Positions 27,360-36,104 of a DNA stretch of 64,000 nt are shown piece after piece. The position numbers and the translations under genes are program-made. The DNA is from Bacteroidota bacterium (GTDB lineage Bacteria; Bacteroidota; Bacteroidia; Cytophagales; Cytophagaceae), in assembly GCA_023391415.1 (NCBI GenBank), contig JAEWAY010000011.1, forward strand, positions 62,001-126,000. Direction: 5' to 3'. The notes beneath the pieces were generated by a model that was given only the letters and a program-made list of their open reading frames with translations, was not told where the DNA came from and made no database searches. Positions within the stretch are counted from its first letter, which is position 1. The number at the start of each line of letters is the position of its first letter.

Positions 27360-28049
27360 CTATTTAAACTCCATATAATCTTTTTGATTGCTTCTCATGC
27401 GGAATTTTACAAATGTATCTTCATGTTCTATTTGCATGTATATATTTTGTTTTTTTATTAGCTGAAAGCTCATTCCGGGGGCTATGCCGTAATTATGTCC
27501 CTGAAAGATTTTTCCGGAATCGCTTAAACAGGATTTCAGCAACTGTATGGAATTGAACATGTCATTGGGGTTGCCACCTTCGCAGGTACATATGCCACAG
27601 CCTTCAGGAAATAACGTATCTCCGGTAAATAAAAAATGGTTTGCCAGAAAACAGGCGCTTCCTTTGGTATGTCCGGGTGTGGTTATGGCGGTTATGCAAT
27701 GATCGCCCAACGCGATCCGATGTCCTGATTCAAAAGGCTCAAGATTTTTCAGAGATGGAGAATAATGGGATATTTCCTTGTCGGATAACCAGGCGGGGAC
27801 GCCATTGATCCGCGTATAATAGTCGGACAGGTTAATATGATCAAAATGACTATGGGTAAGCAACACGTGCCTTAACGCGACTTTATGATCGTACAAAATG
27901 GAATTAATTATGTCGGCTTCCCATGAAGGATCAATCAGAACTCCTTCTTTGGATTGTTTTTCATACAAAAGATAACAGTAGTTCTGGAATCCGTTTCCAC
28001 TAGTTCTTATCACAATCGCGCGCAGGGTATTGTCCTCAAAAATCATCAT
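27360..28049 (-). CDS. BaeB-like metallo-beta-lactamase-fold hydrolase
   Basis: This 229-residue zinc hydrolase is of the glyoxalase II-like type found in trans-AT PKS clusters (BaeB, PksB and relatives). THSHFDH gives the HxHxDH metal site; TTPGHTKGS and FTGDTLF provide further metal ligands, and QGHNYG the last His. The EGCGIC...GGNPNDMFNSI block is the part I associate with the BaeB group. In those systems the protein is thought to hydrolyse acyl thioesters; a proofreading or release role here is inference. It is the last gene of the operon headed by the AT-ER gene, 14 bases after the barrel gene. Confidence 0.82.
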   Translation of the reverse strand: MMIFEDNTLRAIVIRTSGNGFQNYCYLLYEKQSKEGVLIDPSWEADIINSILYDHKVALRHVLLTHSHFDHINLSDYYTRINGVPAWLSDKEISHYSPSLKNLEPFESGHRIALGDHCITAITTPGHTKGSACFLANHFLFTGDTLFPEGCGICTCEGGNPNDMFNSIQLLKSCLSDSGKIFQGHNYGIAPGMSFQLIKKQNIYMQIEHEDTFVKFRMRSNQKDYMEFK

Positions 28050-28063
28050 GACGGCGATCGCTT

Positions 28064-29308
28064 TTAAAAACTGACTTTGATTCCTATCCGGGCTGATTGC
28101 GCGAATCCAAACATGTTGAAATTTGAATTGGACGAGTTGGCCAGAAACTGATAGTGTATGTACAAGTCAAACCTTGAGCGGAACTTATAATATGTTCCAA
28201 TTCTGTTGAGACTACCTAGGTCATCGAGGCCGCCAAATGTAATCCATTCCAAATCAAATTTGGAAGTGAAGAAATTGCTTCGAAATAAGCGCAGAAAAAT
28301 AAAGTTTTTTCTCATTGGGAAAATGATAGAGCCATACATGGTTCTCATAGTGGACGTGGTCGCGCCTGAGTAGTCGTTTATGAGTCTCTGGGTAGCGTAA
28401 AAGTTAATGATCTCCTGAAACTGGTCCCATTCATCAGAGGAATATCCTTCATTGATATGAAAGTATTCTACAACGATATTATAATTGTCGCGTGGAGAAT
28501 AATTAATTCCGGCTAAAAGTCTGTAGGCCGGAGTGTTTTTTCGCTCGAATAACGGCGGGTATCGCACGTCGCTTTTTGATATGACTATTCCGTCCATATG
28601 TGCTTCCAGTTTTGATCCCAAAGAAGCTGTCGCGTTCAATCCTGTCTGGAAAGCTCCCTGAAGATCAATTCGGCCGACAAGGCTTACGTCAAATAATTGT
28701 ATGTTGCGGTAATATCTGAAAGCGGCGGAATGATCACTGAAGAACACTGTGTTGACGTTGGTCGCCGGCATCAGATAGATGTCGTATTGCGCTCTTTTGC
28801 CAACATATGTAATTTCCAACAGATCGCTTCCTTTGATTTGAAATAGTCTGTCCGAGGGGTCTTCCGGTGGAGGAGGACTGGAAACAATGTCGGTAGGGCT
28901 GGCGACATAACTTACACCCCATTTTATTCTTTTTCTTCCAATAGCGAATGTGAAATTGCCGACAGACTTTTGATAGAACAATTCCAGAGGAGTGAAGTCC
29001 GGCTTATGCTTTACCTGGTCGCGCTCGTTGGTTTCCGTATGGATGAATTGATTGTTGAGGCCAAATCGTAAATTCCAGTTTAGAGAACCTTTTAGAAGTT
29101 TTAAAGAATTGTTGTATAAAAAAAGGTTGTTAATATTTACATAAGGTAATTGTTGAATATTGTCGGGATTAAGGTAATCCGTATTAATTTCATTGTACTC
29201 AAATTCTGAGATGAATTTAGAAGTTTGACCACGTGAACTTTCAATACGAATTACTATAAGTGAAACAACTAAAATGAACAAAGTGATGTTTTTATCGGCA
29301 AACCTCAT
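28064..29308 (-). CDS. Outer-membrane beta-barrel protein of exporter operon
   Basis: This 414-residue protein has an N-terminal signal-like hydrophobic segment (ITLFILVVSLIVIRI). The rest shows alternating amphipathic strands rich in Tyr and Phe, ending in RIGIKVSF with a terminal aromatic, as in barrel proteins. It looks like the DUF1302/alginate-export-like proteins that accompany LolA-like carriers, but family membership is not certain. It overlaps the LolA-like gene by 17 bases. In context it could be the outer-membrane acceptor or channel for the product or a lipid exported by the ABC proteins upstream. Confidence 0.7.
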   Translation of the reverse strand: MRFADKNITLFILVVSLIVIRIESSRGQTSKFISEFEYNEINTDYLNPDNIQQLPYVNINNLFLYNNSLKLLKGSLNWNLRFGLNNQFIHTETNERDQVKHKPDFTPLELFYQKSVGNFTFAIGRKRIKWGVSYVASPTDIVSSPPPPEDPSDRLFQIKGSDLLEITYVGKRAQYDIYLMPATNVNTVFFSDHSAAFRYYRNIQLFDVSLVGRIDLQGAFQTGLNATASLGSKLEAHMDGIVISKSDVRYPPLFERKNTPAYRLLAGINYSPRDNYNIVVEYFHINEGYSSDEWDQFQEIINFYATQRLINDYSGATTSTMRTMYGSIIFPMRKNFIFLRLFRSNFFTSKFDLEWITFGGLDDLGSLNRIGTYYKFRSRFDLYIHYQFLANSSNSNFNMFGFAQSARIGIKVSF

Positions 29309-30077
29309 CTGAAACTACAGCTAAGGACGTTTTAATAAAATATCGGTTAGGTATATTTTTCTCCTGTACAACCTGAGTGAAATCCAGGATCGATTTTTGA
29401 TCTTTGTTGAAGTGATCTGTAAACTCGATTTGGGTGTTTACTTCCGCTCCCGCTATTGTCTGATATTGAGTAAATTTTAGTGTCTTATATAGTTTGCCGG
29501 ACAGAAGAAATACTTCGGCCTGAAGAGGCTTGAAGGTATCCTTGTCGACCCATAGTTTGATTTTTTGATAGGTGGCTCCATTGGATTTTGCTGCCAGATA
29601 CAGGATATACACGTTTTTGGCGTGTAGTCTGGCTTCTTCATGGTTTTCAATCGTATAGTCTTTGGACCAGCCAAGTCTGGCAAGATCGCCATAGGATACG
29701 GAGCCGGACAGTTTCTGTACGGGAGTGATTCTTGTCGGCTTTTTGGTATCTCGTACATAGTACCAGAGATCTTCGCCTACCATCAAAAGGATATTTCCTT
29801 TCTCAAACTTTGGTTCCATAAAGGCGACGAGGGTATTTTCACTGTCCTTAAAGTAGACTTTGTATACGCTGCGTTTTTCTTTTTCATTGATCAGCGTATT
29901 CAACTCGGCCATCATGGACATCTGCTCCCATGGAGATCGTTTATATTCCGCTCTTTTTAATATGTCCTCCGGGCTGAGCGATGCCTCTTGAGCAATGTTG
30001 GATGAAAAAGAAAGCAGTAAAAGAAAGGCGCTTGCTCCGAAGATTGTTTTTTTTAGTAAAGGATTCATATTAAGCAT
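29292..30077 (-). CDS. LolA-like outer-membrane lipoprotein-sorting protein
   Basis: This 261-residue periplasmic protein has a signal peptide (KKTIFGASAFLLLLSFSSNIAQ). It belongs, by overall pattern, to the LolA-like sorting family (PF17131 type): LSPEDILKRAEYKRSPWEQMSM at the start, then repeated strands such as VAFMEPKFEKGNILLMVGEDLWYY. LolA-fold proteins bind acyl chains in a half-barrel. The start ATG at 30077 overlaps the permease stop; a second ATG at 30068 is also possible. With the neighbouring permease, ATPase and barrel it would form a transfer route to the outer membrane. Confidence 0.82.
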   Translation of the reverse strand: MLNMNPLLKKTIFGASAFLLLLSFSSNIAQEASLSPEDILKRAEYKRSPWEQMSMMAELNTLINEKEKRSVYKVYFKDSENTLVAFMEPKFEKGNILLMVGEDLWYYVRDTKKPTRITPVQKLSGSVSYGDLARLGWSKDYTIENHEEARLHAKNVYILYLAAKSNGATYQKIKLWVDKDTFKPLQAEVFLLSGKLYKTLKFTQYQTIAGAEVNTQIEFTDHFNKDQKSILDFTQVVQEKNIPNRYFIKTSLAVVSDEVCR

Positions 30078-31368
30078 GCTCTAAAGATTCGACAATGGTT
30101 AGTTTCCGAATGATGAAGAACGCGGAAAGACTGGATAGGGTAATCGCGAGTACAACCGTAAAAGCGACAAAGGCGTGATAGGGTGAAAATGGGTAAACCT
30201 GTAAGGCGTATCCCTGATTCATGCCGGGTACCGGAGGCATTTGAATATTGAGGGAGTTGATGCCGAATGAAATCGCGATCTGGGCGATAAATCCGATGAC
30301 AAGGCCTATGACGCTGATCAGGAACGCCTCAAGTAAAAAGACGATCGTGACGTTGACGTTTTTAATACCAATCGCCATTAATGTGCCTATTTCCCGTACG
30401 CGCTCCATAGTGGCCATATTCATAATGTTCCAGCAACTTAAAATAACGATGGCCAGAATGATGACACCCATAAAGGTAAAAATCATGTTGAAAAGGTCTT
30501 TGGCCGCTGTATAGTACTCCGCGAGCGATTCCCAGGTAATTACCGTGTTCAGGTTATTGCCGGGGCCATTGTTGTCGCCAAAGGCGCCGGCCATCAGGGT
30601 ATTTATTTTTTCAGCTTTATGATCCAGTGAGTCCCTGTTTTTGAACATGACGGAAATCAGGCTTATTTTGTCGGTATTGACAAGTCTTTGTACAAGATCC
30701 ACATGGGTAAGCAGATAGTACTTGTCGGTCTCGTTGAGCCCGGTAGACATGATACCCACCAGCTCTACGTCAATGGCGTTTACCGCTCCATGCACGGTGG
30801 CGCCGTACAACATCAGGGGATCGCCTACTTTTACTCCCAGGGAATTGGCCAGTTTCCTGCCCAGAATCACACCGTATTCATGGTTTTTTAGCGGGGCGAT
30901 TTCCTCGCCCAGTTTTAAGGCTGGGTTAATGAGGGACAAGCCACCTCTTAAATTGGCTTCATGCAATGACTCGATTCCATAACCGATAAAAGGAAAGGAT
31001 TTCTCACCTGTGCTGACCAGGCCTCCAAATTCAATACGAGGCAATACATAATCGACTTCCGGCTGGGTTCTGATGGAGGCTATGGTCTTTTGATAATCCG
31101 CCAGTCCAAATTCAAGGGTGTATTTTTCCTGGTTTTCAATGCCGCGCTTGTCCTTGATTTGAATATGTCCTGTACCACCAGCGCCTCCAAATCCGTTGCG
31201 TATGGTCATCTCCTGTAAGGCGTATATCGAAAAATTATAATAACCGAGAGCGATCGCCATAGCGGAATATCCCGCGGCGGCTATAAAAATCGCGAATAAT
31301 GTTCTCCTTTTATTTCTGAAAAGGTTTCTATACGCGAGGTGTAGTATCTTAAAAAAATGTTTTCTCAT
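30070..31368 (-). CDS. FtsX/MacB-like ABC transporter permease
   Basis: This 432-residue membrane protein has the LolCDE/MacB layout: one N-terminal membrane helix (NKRRTLFAIFIAAAGYSAMAIALGYY), a large periplasmic core to about residue 285, then three C-terminal helices (FTFMGVIILAIVILSC; FLLEAFLISVIGLVIGFIA; AFVAFTVVLAITLSSLSAFF). Such permeases move lipids or lipoproteins, or power periplasmic carriers, rather than importing solutes. It overlaps its ATPase gene by ATGA and is translationally coupled with the LolA-like gene. Confidence 0.88.
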   Translation of the reverse strand: MRKHFFKILHLAYRNLFRNKRRTLFAIFIAAAGYSAMAIALGYYNFSIYALQEMTIRNGFGGAGGTGHIQIKDKRGIENQEKYTLEFGLADYQKTIASIRTQPEVDYVLPRIEFGGLVSTGEKSFPFIGYGIESLHEANLRGGLSLINPALKLGEEIAPLKNHEYGVILGRKLANSLGVKVGDPLMLYGATVHGAVNAIDVELVGIMSTGLNETDKYYLLTHVDLVQRLVNTDKISLISVMFKNRDSLDHKAEKINTLMAGAFGDNNGPGNNLNTVITWESLAEYYTAAKDLFNMIFTFMGVIILAIVILSCWNIMNMATMERVREIGTLMAIGIKNVNVTIVFLLEAFLISVIGLVIGFIAQIAISFGINSLNIQMPPVPGMNQGYALQVYPFSPYHAFVAFTVVLAITLSSLSAFFIIRKLTIVESLEHA

Positions 31369-32054
31369 ACCAGCTCTTCTTTAAAAATTTTACCGTCCTG
31401 AATTAATAGTTTTGACTTTGCCCTTTCAATTACATAAGGGTCGTGTGTGGAAACAACAATAGAGACACGCTCTTTCTCGTTAAGTTCGGCTATCAGGTCC
31501 ATGATGGACGCGGCTGTTTTCCGGTCAAGGTTCGCGGTGGGCTCGTCCGCGATAATCAGTTCCGGACTACCGGCCAGCGCTCTCGCGATCGCCACCCGTT
31601 GTTTCTGGCCTCCGGATAGTTTTGCCGGCAAATGGTGGCTCCTGTCTGACAGGCCTACTTTGTGTAAAACATGATTGACTCTTTCTCTTAGTTCTTTTTT
31701 CGACAGATTTTTGAACAGGAGAGGAAGCTCAACATTTTCATAGGCGGAAAGTACCGGTACCAGATTGAATGACTGGAAAACAAAGCCTATTTTGTATAGT
31801 CTCAGTTGATGCAGATCATTGAGGGAAATAGCTGAAATGTCTTTTCCATCAAAAAAAATGGAGCCGGATGTCGGTTTGTCGATACTGCCCAGAATATTTA
31901 AAAAAGTGGATTTACCGCTTCCTGAAGGTCCGGCTACTACAATAAATTCACCTTGTGTAAGTTTGAAATCCACATTGTTTAAGGCGAGAATATCACTCTC
32001 TCCGACTGTATATTTTTTTGTTACTTCTTTTAATTCTACAACTGTTTTATCCAT
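31365..32054 (-). CDS. LolD/MacB-type ABC transporter ATPase
   Basis: This 229-residue ATPase powers the neighbouring FtsX-like permease. Walker A is GPSGSGKST, the signature is LSGGQKQRVAIARAL, Walker B with catalytic Glu is LIIADEPTANLD, and the H-loop is STHD. It follows the AT-ER gene by 38 bases on the same strand, tying transport to polyketide synthesis in one transcription unit. Confidence 0.92.
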   Translation of the reverse strand: MDKTVVELKEVTKKYTVGESDILALNNVDFKLTQGEFIVVAGPSGSGKSTFLNILGSIDKPTSGSIFFDGKDISAISLNDLHQLRLYKIGFVFQSFNLVPVLSAYENVELPLLFKNLSKKELRERVNHVLHKVGLSDRSHHLPAKLSGGQKQRVAIARALAGSPELIIADEPTANLDRKTAASIMDLIAELNEKERVSIVVSTHDPYVIERAKSKLLIQDGKIFKEELV

Positions 32055-32092
32055 TGGCGCTAGAGTTTTGCTAGTAAGTTTCTTTATGTGTT

Positions 32093-34375
32093 TTATGAAG
32101 TAAATTCGGCGATCGTCTGAGATTGGGGCGCTATTGTTTTTTGATGTTCATCCAGGATATTCATCAATACTTTTTCCGCTTCCTCCATTAGCCTGAAAGC
32201 AATTTGATCGACATGACGATTTTGCCACTTTTCCAATGGTGTGCCCTTGACCCACTGATTAAAAGCGCCTAACGCGGGGCCGCATTGAATCTGAAAGTCC
32301 ATTTTGCCTTTTTCGTGACCGGCTATGGCCATGCGGGCGGAATCGAAGAAGTAATATTTGAAAACATTCGCCATTTTCATTTTAGGATTTTTTCTGATTC
32401 CGTTTAATAATTCGGGTTTGCCGCTTGCCAGATAACTTTCAACCTCGCTCCATACTTCTTCAAGTGATCTTTTGAAGTAGTTTTCTTCGATCATTTTTCG
32501 GGTATCATCAGGTATTTCTTCGAGTGAGTTGTACTGTTTGTATAGTTCGTACAACTTGTTGGCCCGAGCCGGGAATAAGACACCTCTTTTTAATACCTGT
32601 ACCTTGGCGCCAAGCTCAAACATGTCGCCGGCGGGCGCGTAGGCGGTATCCTGGATATTCATGCCGGAAAGCATGTCTTTGGCCAGATCGCTGATTCCGG
32701 CTTCTACGGTACATTGATTGATGGAGCCGGTTACAATATAGTCCGCTCCTAGTGTAAAGGCGGCGGCGGCGGCGACCGGAGTGCCGATTCCACCGGCTAC
32801 TCCTATATGAATCTTGTGGGGATAATGGTATTTTCTTATCTGTTCGTCGCGGAGGAGACGGATGGCGGGAGCGAGCGTAAAAGCGGCTTTCTGGTCGGTA
32901 TGCCCCCCTGAATCGGCTTCAGTAGTGATGTCGGAAGCCAAAAATACGGCTTTCGCGCAGGAAGCTTCTTCCATCGTCAACAAGCCTTTGCGCAGCAGGT
33001 CGCGGACAATGTTTTCAGGTGGAGGACTCATAAATATCTCCGCCACTTCCGGTCTTGAGATTTTCGCTATGATATGATTTTTTAAGAACGCGTCGCCGTT
33101 GGTGGCGCGCCTGGCCCCTTTCAGCCGGAAATAGACAAGGGCGGGCGTCGCCGCGCCAAAAGCGGAAGCTTCAATAACGCTTACATTCTTCCGGACGCAC
33201 AGGGCGGCCAACTCAAGTTCTTTGGCCGGATCAATAGGATTGTGGAGAAAGTTTATCCCAAACGGACCATCGTCTTTTATGGTATTTTTTATTTCATCAA
33301 TGGATTTGTCGATCGTATGAATGTCCAGGCCTCCGGTGCCTAAAAAGCTAAGGAGGCCGGCGTTGGCCATTCTGATTACTAATCTGGCGGATGAGACGCC
33401 CCGGAACATGGCGCCGGCGACATAGGCGTGACTTAAATTATAACGTTTTTTAAAGGTGTTTGAACCTAATGCGCTTGTATGTTCGCGTGTCAATGGAAAT
33501 AGGCGGATAACGTCATTTTTCGGATCTGGAAACTTGTCGCTGATTTTACTATTTAGACGGGATAGTATATTGCCCGGGCCTGTTTCCTTAAACTCCTGCA
33601 CGCCTTTCTGCCGGAGCAAGCGAATTTGTTGTTTCCAACTGACAGGGTTGGAAATCTGCCGGGTTAACAGGTCGGCTGTATTGTTTTTGGTATAAAGCGA
33701 ACAGTTATAGTTGGAATAAACCGGAATAACCGGGTCGTTAAACGTAAACTGGTTAATGTAGGAAGCGAATTTTTCCCCGGCCGGGATCATATACCGGGAA
33801 TGAAAGGCGCCACTAACATTGAGTCTTATCGTTTTAAAGCCTGCCTGAATAAGCAAAGGCTCGATGCCGGATAGCACTGTCGGATCTCCGGACAATATGG
33901 TTTGATCATCGGAGTTATAGTTGGCGATATCTATCCGGGAAGCGTGGTGCTGAATAAAATCGGGCAATGTATCCTGATTGCCGCCCAGTACGGCCAGCAT
34001 ACCGCCATCTTTGAGTTCCGCGAAAAGCTCGGCTCTTTTTTGTACAATCTTAAGACCTGAAAAAAAATCAAAGACCCCGGCCGCGCACAGGGCGTTGTAC
34101 TCACCCAGGCTATGACCGATATAGTAGTCGGTGCTTCGTTGACCGGACAGGAAGTACAGGTGGTTTACCACATAAAGACAAGGTTGTGTATAAAGCGTAT
34201 AGGACAGCTTGCCGTCAGGATCATTTGCGCATAACTCCTGAATGGAATATCCTAGCATTGAATCAACTTCTGAAATAAGTTCGGGGTATCTGGAAAAAAG
34301 ATCGTTCCCCATGCCTTTATACTGAGCGCCCTGACCAGGAAACATCAGAGATGTTTTTTTGATTGTCAAAGACAT
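32093..34375 (-). CDS. Trans-acting malonyl acyltransferase fused to enoylreductase
   Basis: This 760-residue protein serves the AT-less PKS modules. Residues 1-290 form the AT: GQGAQ, nucleophile Ser89 in GHSLGE, and His192 in GAFHS, a combination typical of malonyl-CoA use. Residues about 305-740 form a PfaD-like FMN enoylreductase of the trans-AT type (GGLDIH near the start, GVAGGIGTP and DYIVTGSINQ for the nucleotide site). AT-ER fusions of this kind are known from trans-AT systems. The ER would reduce double bonds made at the DH domains. It is the first gene of the operon with the exporter. Confidence 0.93.
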   Translation of the reverse strand: MSLTIKKTSLMFPGQGAQYKGMGNDLFSRYPELISEVDSMLGYSIQELCANDPDGKLSYTLYTQPCLYVVNHLYFLSGQRSTDYYIGHSLGEYNALCAAGVFDFFSGLKIVQKRAELFAELKDGGMLAVLGGNQDTLPDFIQHHASRIDIANYNSDDQTILSGDPTVLSGIEPLLIQAGFKTIRLNVSGAFHSRYMIPAGEKFASYINQFTFNDPVIPVYSNYNCSLYTKNNTADLLTRQISNPVSWKQQIRLLRQKGVQEFKETGPGNILSRLNSKISDKFPDPKNDVIRLFPLTREHTSALGSNTFKKRYNLSHAYVAGAMFRGVSSARLVIRMANAGLLSFLGTGGLDIHTIDKSIDEIKNTIKDDGPFGINFLHNPIDPAKELELAALCVRKNVSVIEASAFGAATPALVYFRLKGARRATNGDAFLKNHIIAKISRPEVAEIFMSPPPENIVRDLLRKGLLTMEEASCAKAVFLASDITTEADSGGHTDQKAAFTLAPAIRLLRDEQIRKYHYPHKIHIGVAGGIGTPVAAAAAFTLGADYIVTGSINQCTVEAGISDLAKDMLSGMNIQDTAYAPAGDMFELGAKVQVLKRGVLFPARANKLYELYKQYNSLEEIPDDTRKMIEENYFKRSLEEVWSEVESYLASGKPELLNGIRKNPKMKMANVFKYYFFDSARMAIAGHEKGKMDFQIQCGPALGAFNQWVKGTPLEKWQNRHVDQIAFRLMEEAEKVLMNILDEHQKTIAPQSQTIAEFTS

Positions 34376-34431
34376 AATAAAAATAGTTAGTATGCCAAAA
34401 ATTTATTACAACAAAAAACTTTGAGACTATT

Positions 34432-34441
34432 GTCCATGGAC
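34432..34441. promoter_or_regulatory. Palindrome upstream of AT-ER operon
   Basis: GTCCATGGAC is a perfect 10-bp palindrome with partly symmetric flanks (tATt/tATa), beginning 57 bases before the AT-ER start codon in the minus direction. This is a candidate operator only; it differs from the palindrome in front of the PPTase operon. Confidence 0.25.
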
Positions 34442-34732
34442 TATAATCCCTGATTTTATCTTATTCCGATATTAGATGCAAATGATTCTTATAGCTGGAT
34501 ACTATATAAGTCGGCAATCGTTTTTAAATTCTTATTTAAAAAAAACTACCAATGCCGCCTCTCATAATTTCCAAATAACATCAAGTGGACCTTAGCGTGA
34601 TAAAAAATATTACTGGTTGAACTTGATATTCTTGCGAACAATACTCGTGCTTTTTTTATTAAAATCAAAGTTGTTATTTAAATAATTTTTTTTGATTTAA
34701 GGGTTGAAGGATAGTCACTGGAAAATAATACG

Positions 34733-34991
34733 GTATTTAAAACTGTCCGCCGGCGTATTTTAATTTTTGTTTTTTTCATACTTCTATGGAAAATTATTAC
34801 GAATATGGCGCGCGTTTTAACCAGTAACTTGAAGATACAGGTTCGAATGGACCGTTCTCCATATCTTTTTCTTAATGGATGTTGTTCGCTGAATATGATC
34901 TGGATGAAAAATACAGGGAATGATTCTGTCAAATCGTCCTGTCGGACGTATCTTTGCTATCGGAATATGGTCTGAACCCTCCTTATTGTAA
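34733..34991 (+). pseudogene. Possible frameshifted DUF192-like remnant
   Basis: In the 698-base gap between AT-ER and the pabC-like gene, one plus frame reads a basic N-terminus, a hydrophobic stretch (RRRILIFVFFILLW), then RMDRSPYLFLNG and IWMKNT. WMKNT is the hallmark of DUF192 proteins. The expected continuation appears only after a frame change: IQGMILSNRPVGRIFAIGIW, similar in pattern to the IPLDxIFIDxxGRIVAI block of DUF192. No ATG precedes the hydrophobic part in frame. The match is short and read by eye, so a chance resemblance is possible. The rest of the gap is A/T-rich with no gene seen. Confidence 0.35.
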
Positions 34992-35073
34992 GGTGAGAAC
35001 CGGATATCAGGTCTGAAAGATTGGTTATTGTCTATATCTGTCACGTTTATATATTTTTATCAACTAACTTTTT

Positions 35074-35892
35074 ATGCTTGTATACTACAATTTTGATAAA
35101 CTAAAACAGGAAGATTTTCATATTGACCAACATAATCGGTCATTTATGTATGGAGACTCGGTTTTTGAAACCATCGTGTTGAAAAATGGAGAAATTCGTT
35201 TCCTGGAGGACCATTTTCAGCGCCTGCGGCATGGTTTGGACGTGTTGGGTATCAAGCTCCCCAAAAAATTTTCCATCGAAGTATGGAAGGCGTTTATTCT
35301 TGAGCTCGCGAAAGACAACCAGGTGGAAACAAACGCGAGGATAAAATTGCAGGTTTGGCGAAAAAGTGGAGGCTTGATCATGCCCGCGGAGGAAGACGGT
35401 TTGTTTCTGCTTACAGTGTCGCCTCCTGTATCTTCGCCAAAGCTGGAAAAGGAATATGTGCGCGTGTTTGATGGCGTTCGTCTTTCTTATACGCCTTTTT
35501 CGGGGAATAAAACAGGCAATATGCTTCCCTATATCCTGGCTGGCAAATACTTAAAACAAAGCGGAATGGATGATCTGGTGTTGCTGAATCATGAAAATTA
35601 TGTCACCGAATGTGTTTATTCGAACCTGTTTTGGATCATTGGCGATAAAGTATTTACACCATCCATCGCCTGTGGTTGTATAGCCGGAATAATGAGAAAG
35701 CAAATTATACGCTGGTTGGGCGATAATCATATCGCATTGGAAGAGGGAAAGTTTCCTGTAGAGCATCTGGCGCGGGCGGATGCCTGTTTTACAAGCAACG
35801 TTTCCGGAATATCGGTAATTAACAATCTGGAAGGTAAAAAGATGAACAGTCATCATCACGTAGTGGAAAATCTTAAAAACGCTTTGGCGTAG
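35074..35892 (+). CDS. Aminodeoxychorismate lyase-like class IV PLP enzyme
   Basis: This 272-residue protein belongs to the class IV aminotransferase fold that includes ADC lyase (PabC), D-amino-acid aminotransferase and branched-chain aminotransferase. FMYGDSVFETI near residue 25 and GNKTGNMLPYILA around 148 match the PabC-like pattern; VTECVYSNLFWI and TSNVSGI bind the cofactor phosphate in this family. PabC would split aminodeoxychorismate into 4-aminobenzoate and pyruvate, completing the reaction begun by the PabA-PabB fusion. It is divergent from the AT-ER operon and ends before a strong terminator. An aminotransferase role cannot be excluded. Confidence 0.75.
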   Translation: MLVYYNFDKLKQEDFHIDQHNRSFMYGDSVFETIVLKNGEIRFLEDHFQRLRHGLDVLGIKLPKKFSIEVWKAFILELAKDNQVETNARIKLQVWRKSGGLIMPAEEDGLFLLTVSPPVSSPKLEKEYVRVFDGVRLSYTPFSGNKTGNMLPYILAGKYLKQSGMDDLVLLNHENYVTECVYSNLFWIIGDKVFTPSIACGCIAGIMRKQIIRWLGDNHIALEEGKFPVEHLARADACFTSNVSGISVINNLEGKKMNSHHHVVENLKNALA

Positions 35893-36050
35893 ACGCCATG
35901 ATTGAGTAGGAAGACCTGGTTTTTAAAATGGCGGAGAAAACAACGTGAACTTGTATACAGAAAGGTCTGCCAGAACTATTCAGTAAAGAAATAAAAAAGT
36001 TTCTGATAAAAGCGGGAAAATGAGGGGAAACTCCGGTGGAATGATTGAAT

Positions 36051-36088
36051 AAAAACAGCTACTACACAATTTGGTAGTAGCTGTTTTT
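36051..36088. terminator. Strong bidirectional terminator
   Basis: AAAAACAGCTACTAC (36051-36065) pairs perfectly with GTAGTAGCTGTTTTT (36074-36088) around an 8-base loop, with A-run and T-run flanks. It sits between the convergent pabC-like gene and the T9SS protein gene and should stop transcription from both sides. It is a natural right-hand border of the cluster. Confidence 0.88.
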
Positions 36089-36104
36089 CTTATGTAAGAT
36101 GGTA

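Noticed and set aside
34840..34860. tRNA-like GGTTCGAA in the AT-ER/pabC gap
   Set aside because: No acceptor stem or anticodon arm could be folded around it by eye. I found no tRNA or rRNA in the window.
34678..35044. Two small minus-strand reading frames in the AT-ER/pabC gap
   Set aside because: They overlap each other and lack any recognisable protein pattern; the plus strand gives a better, though broken, explanation.
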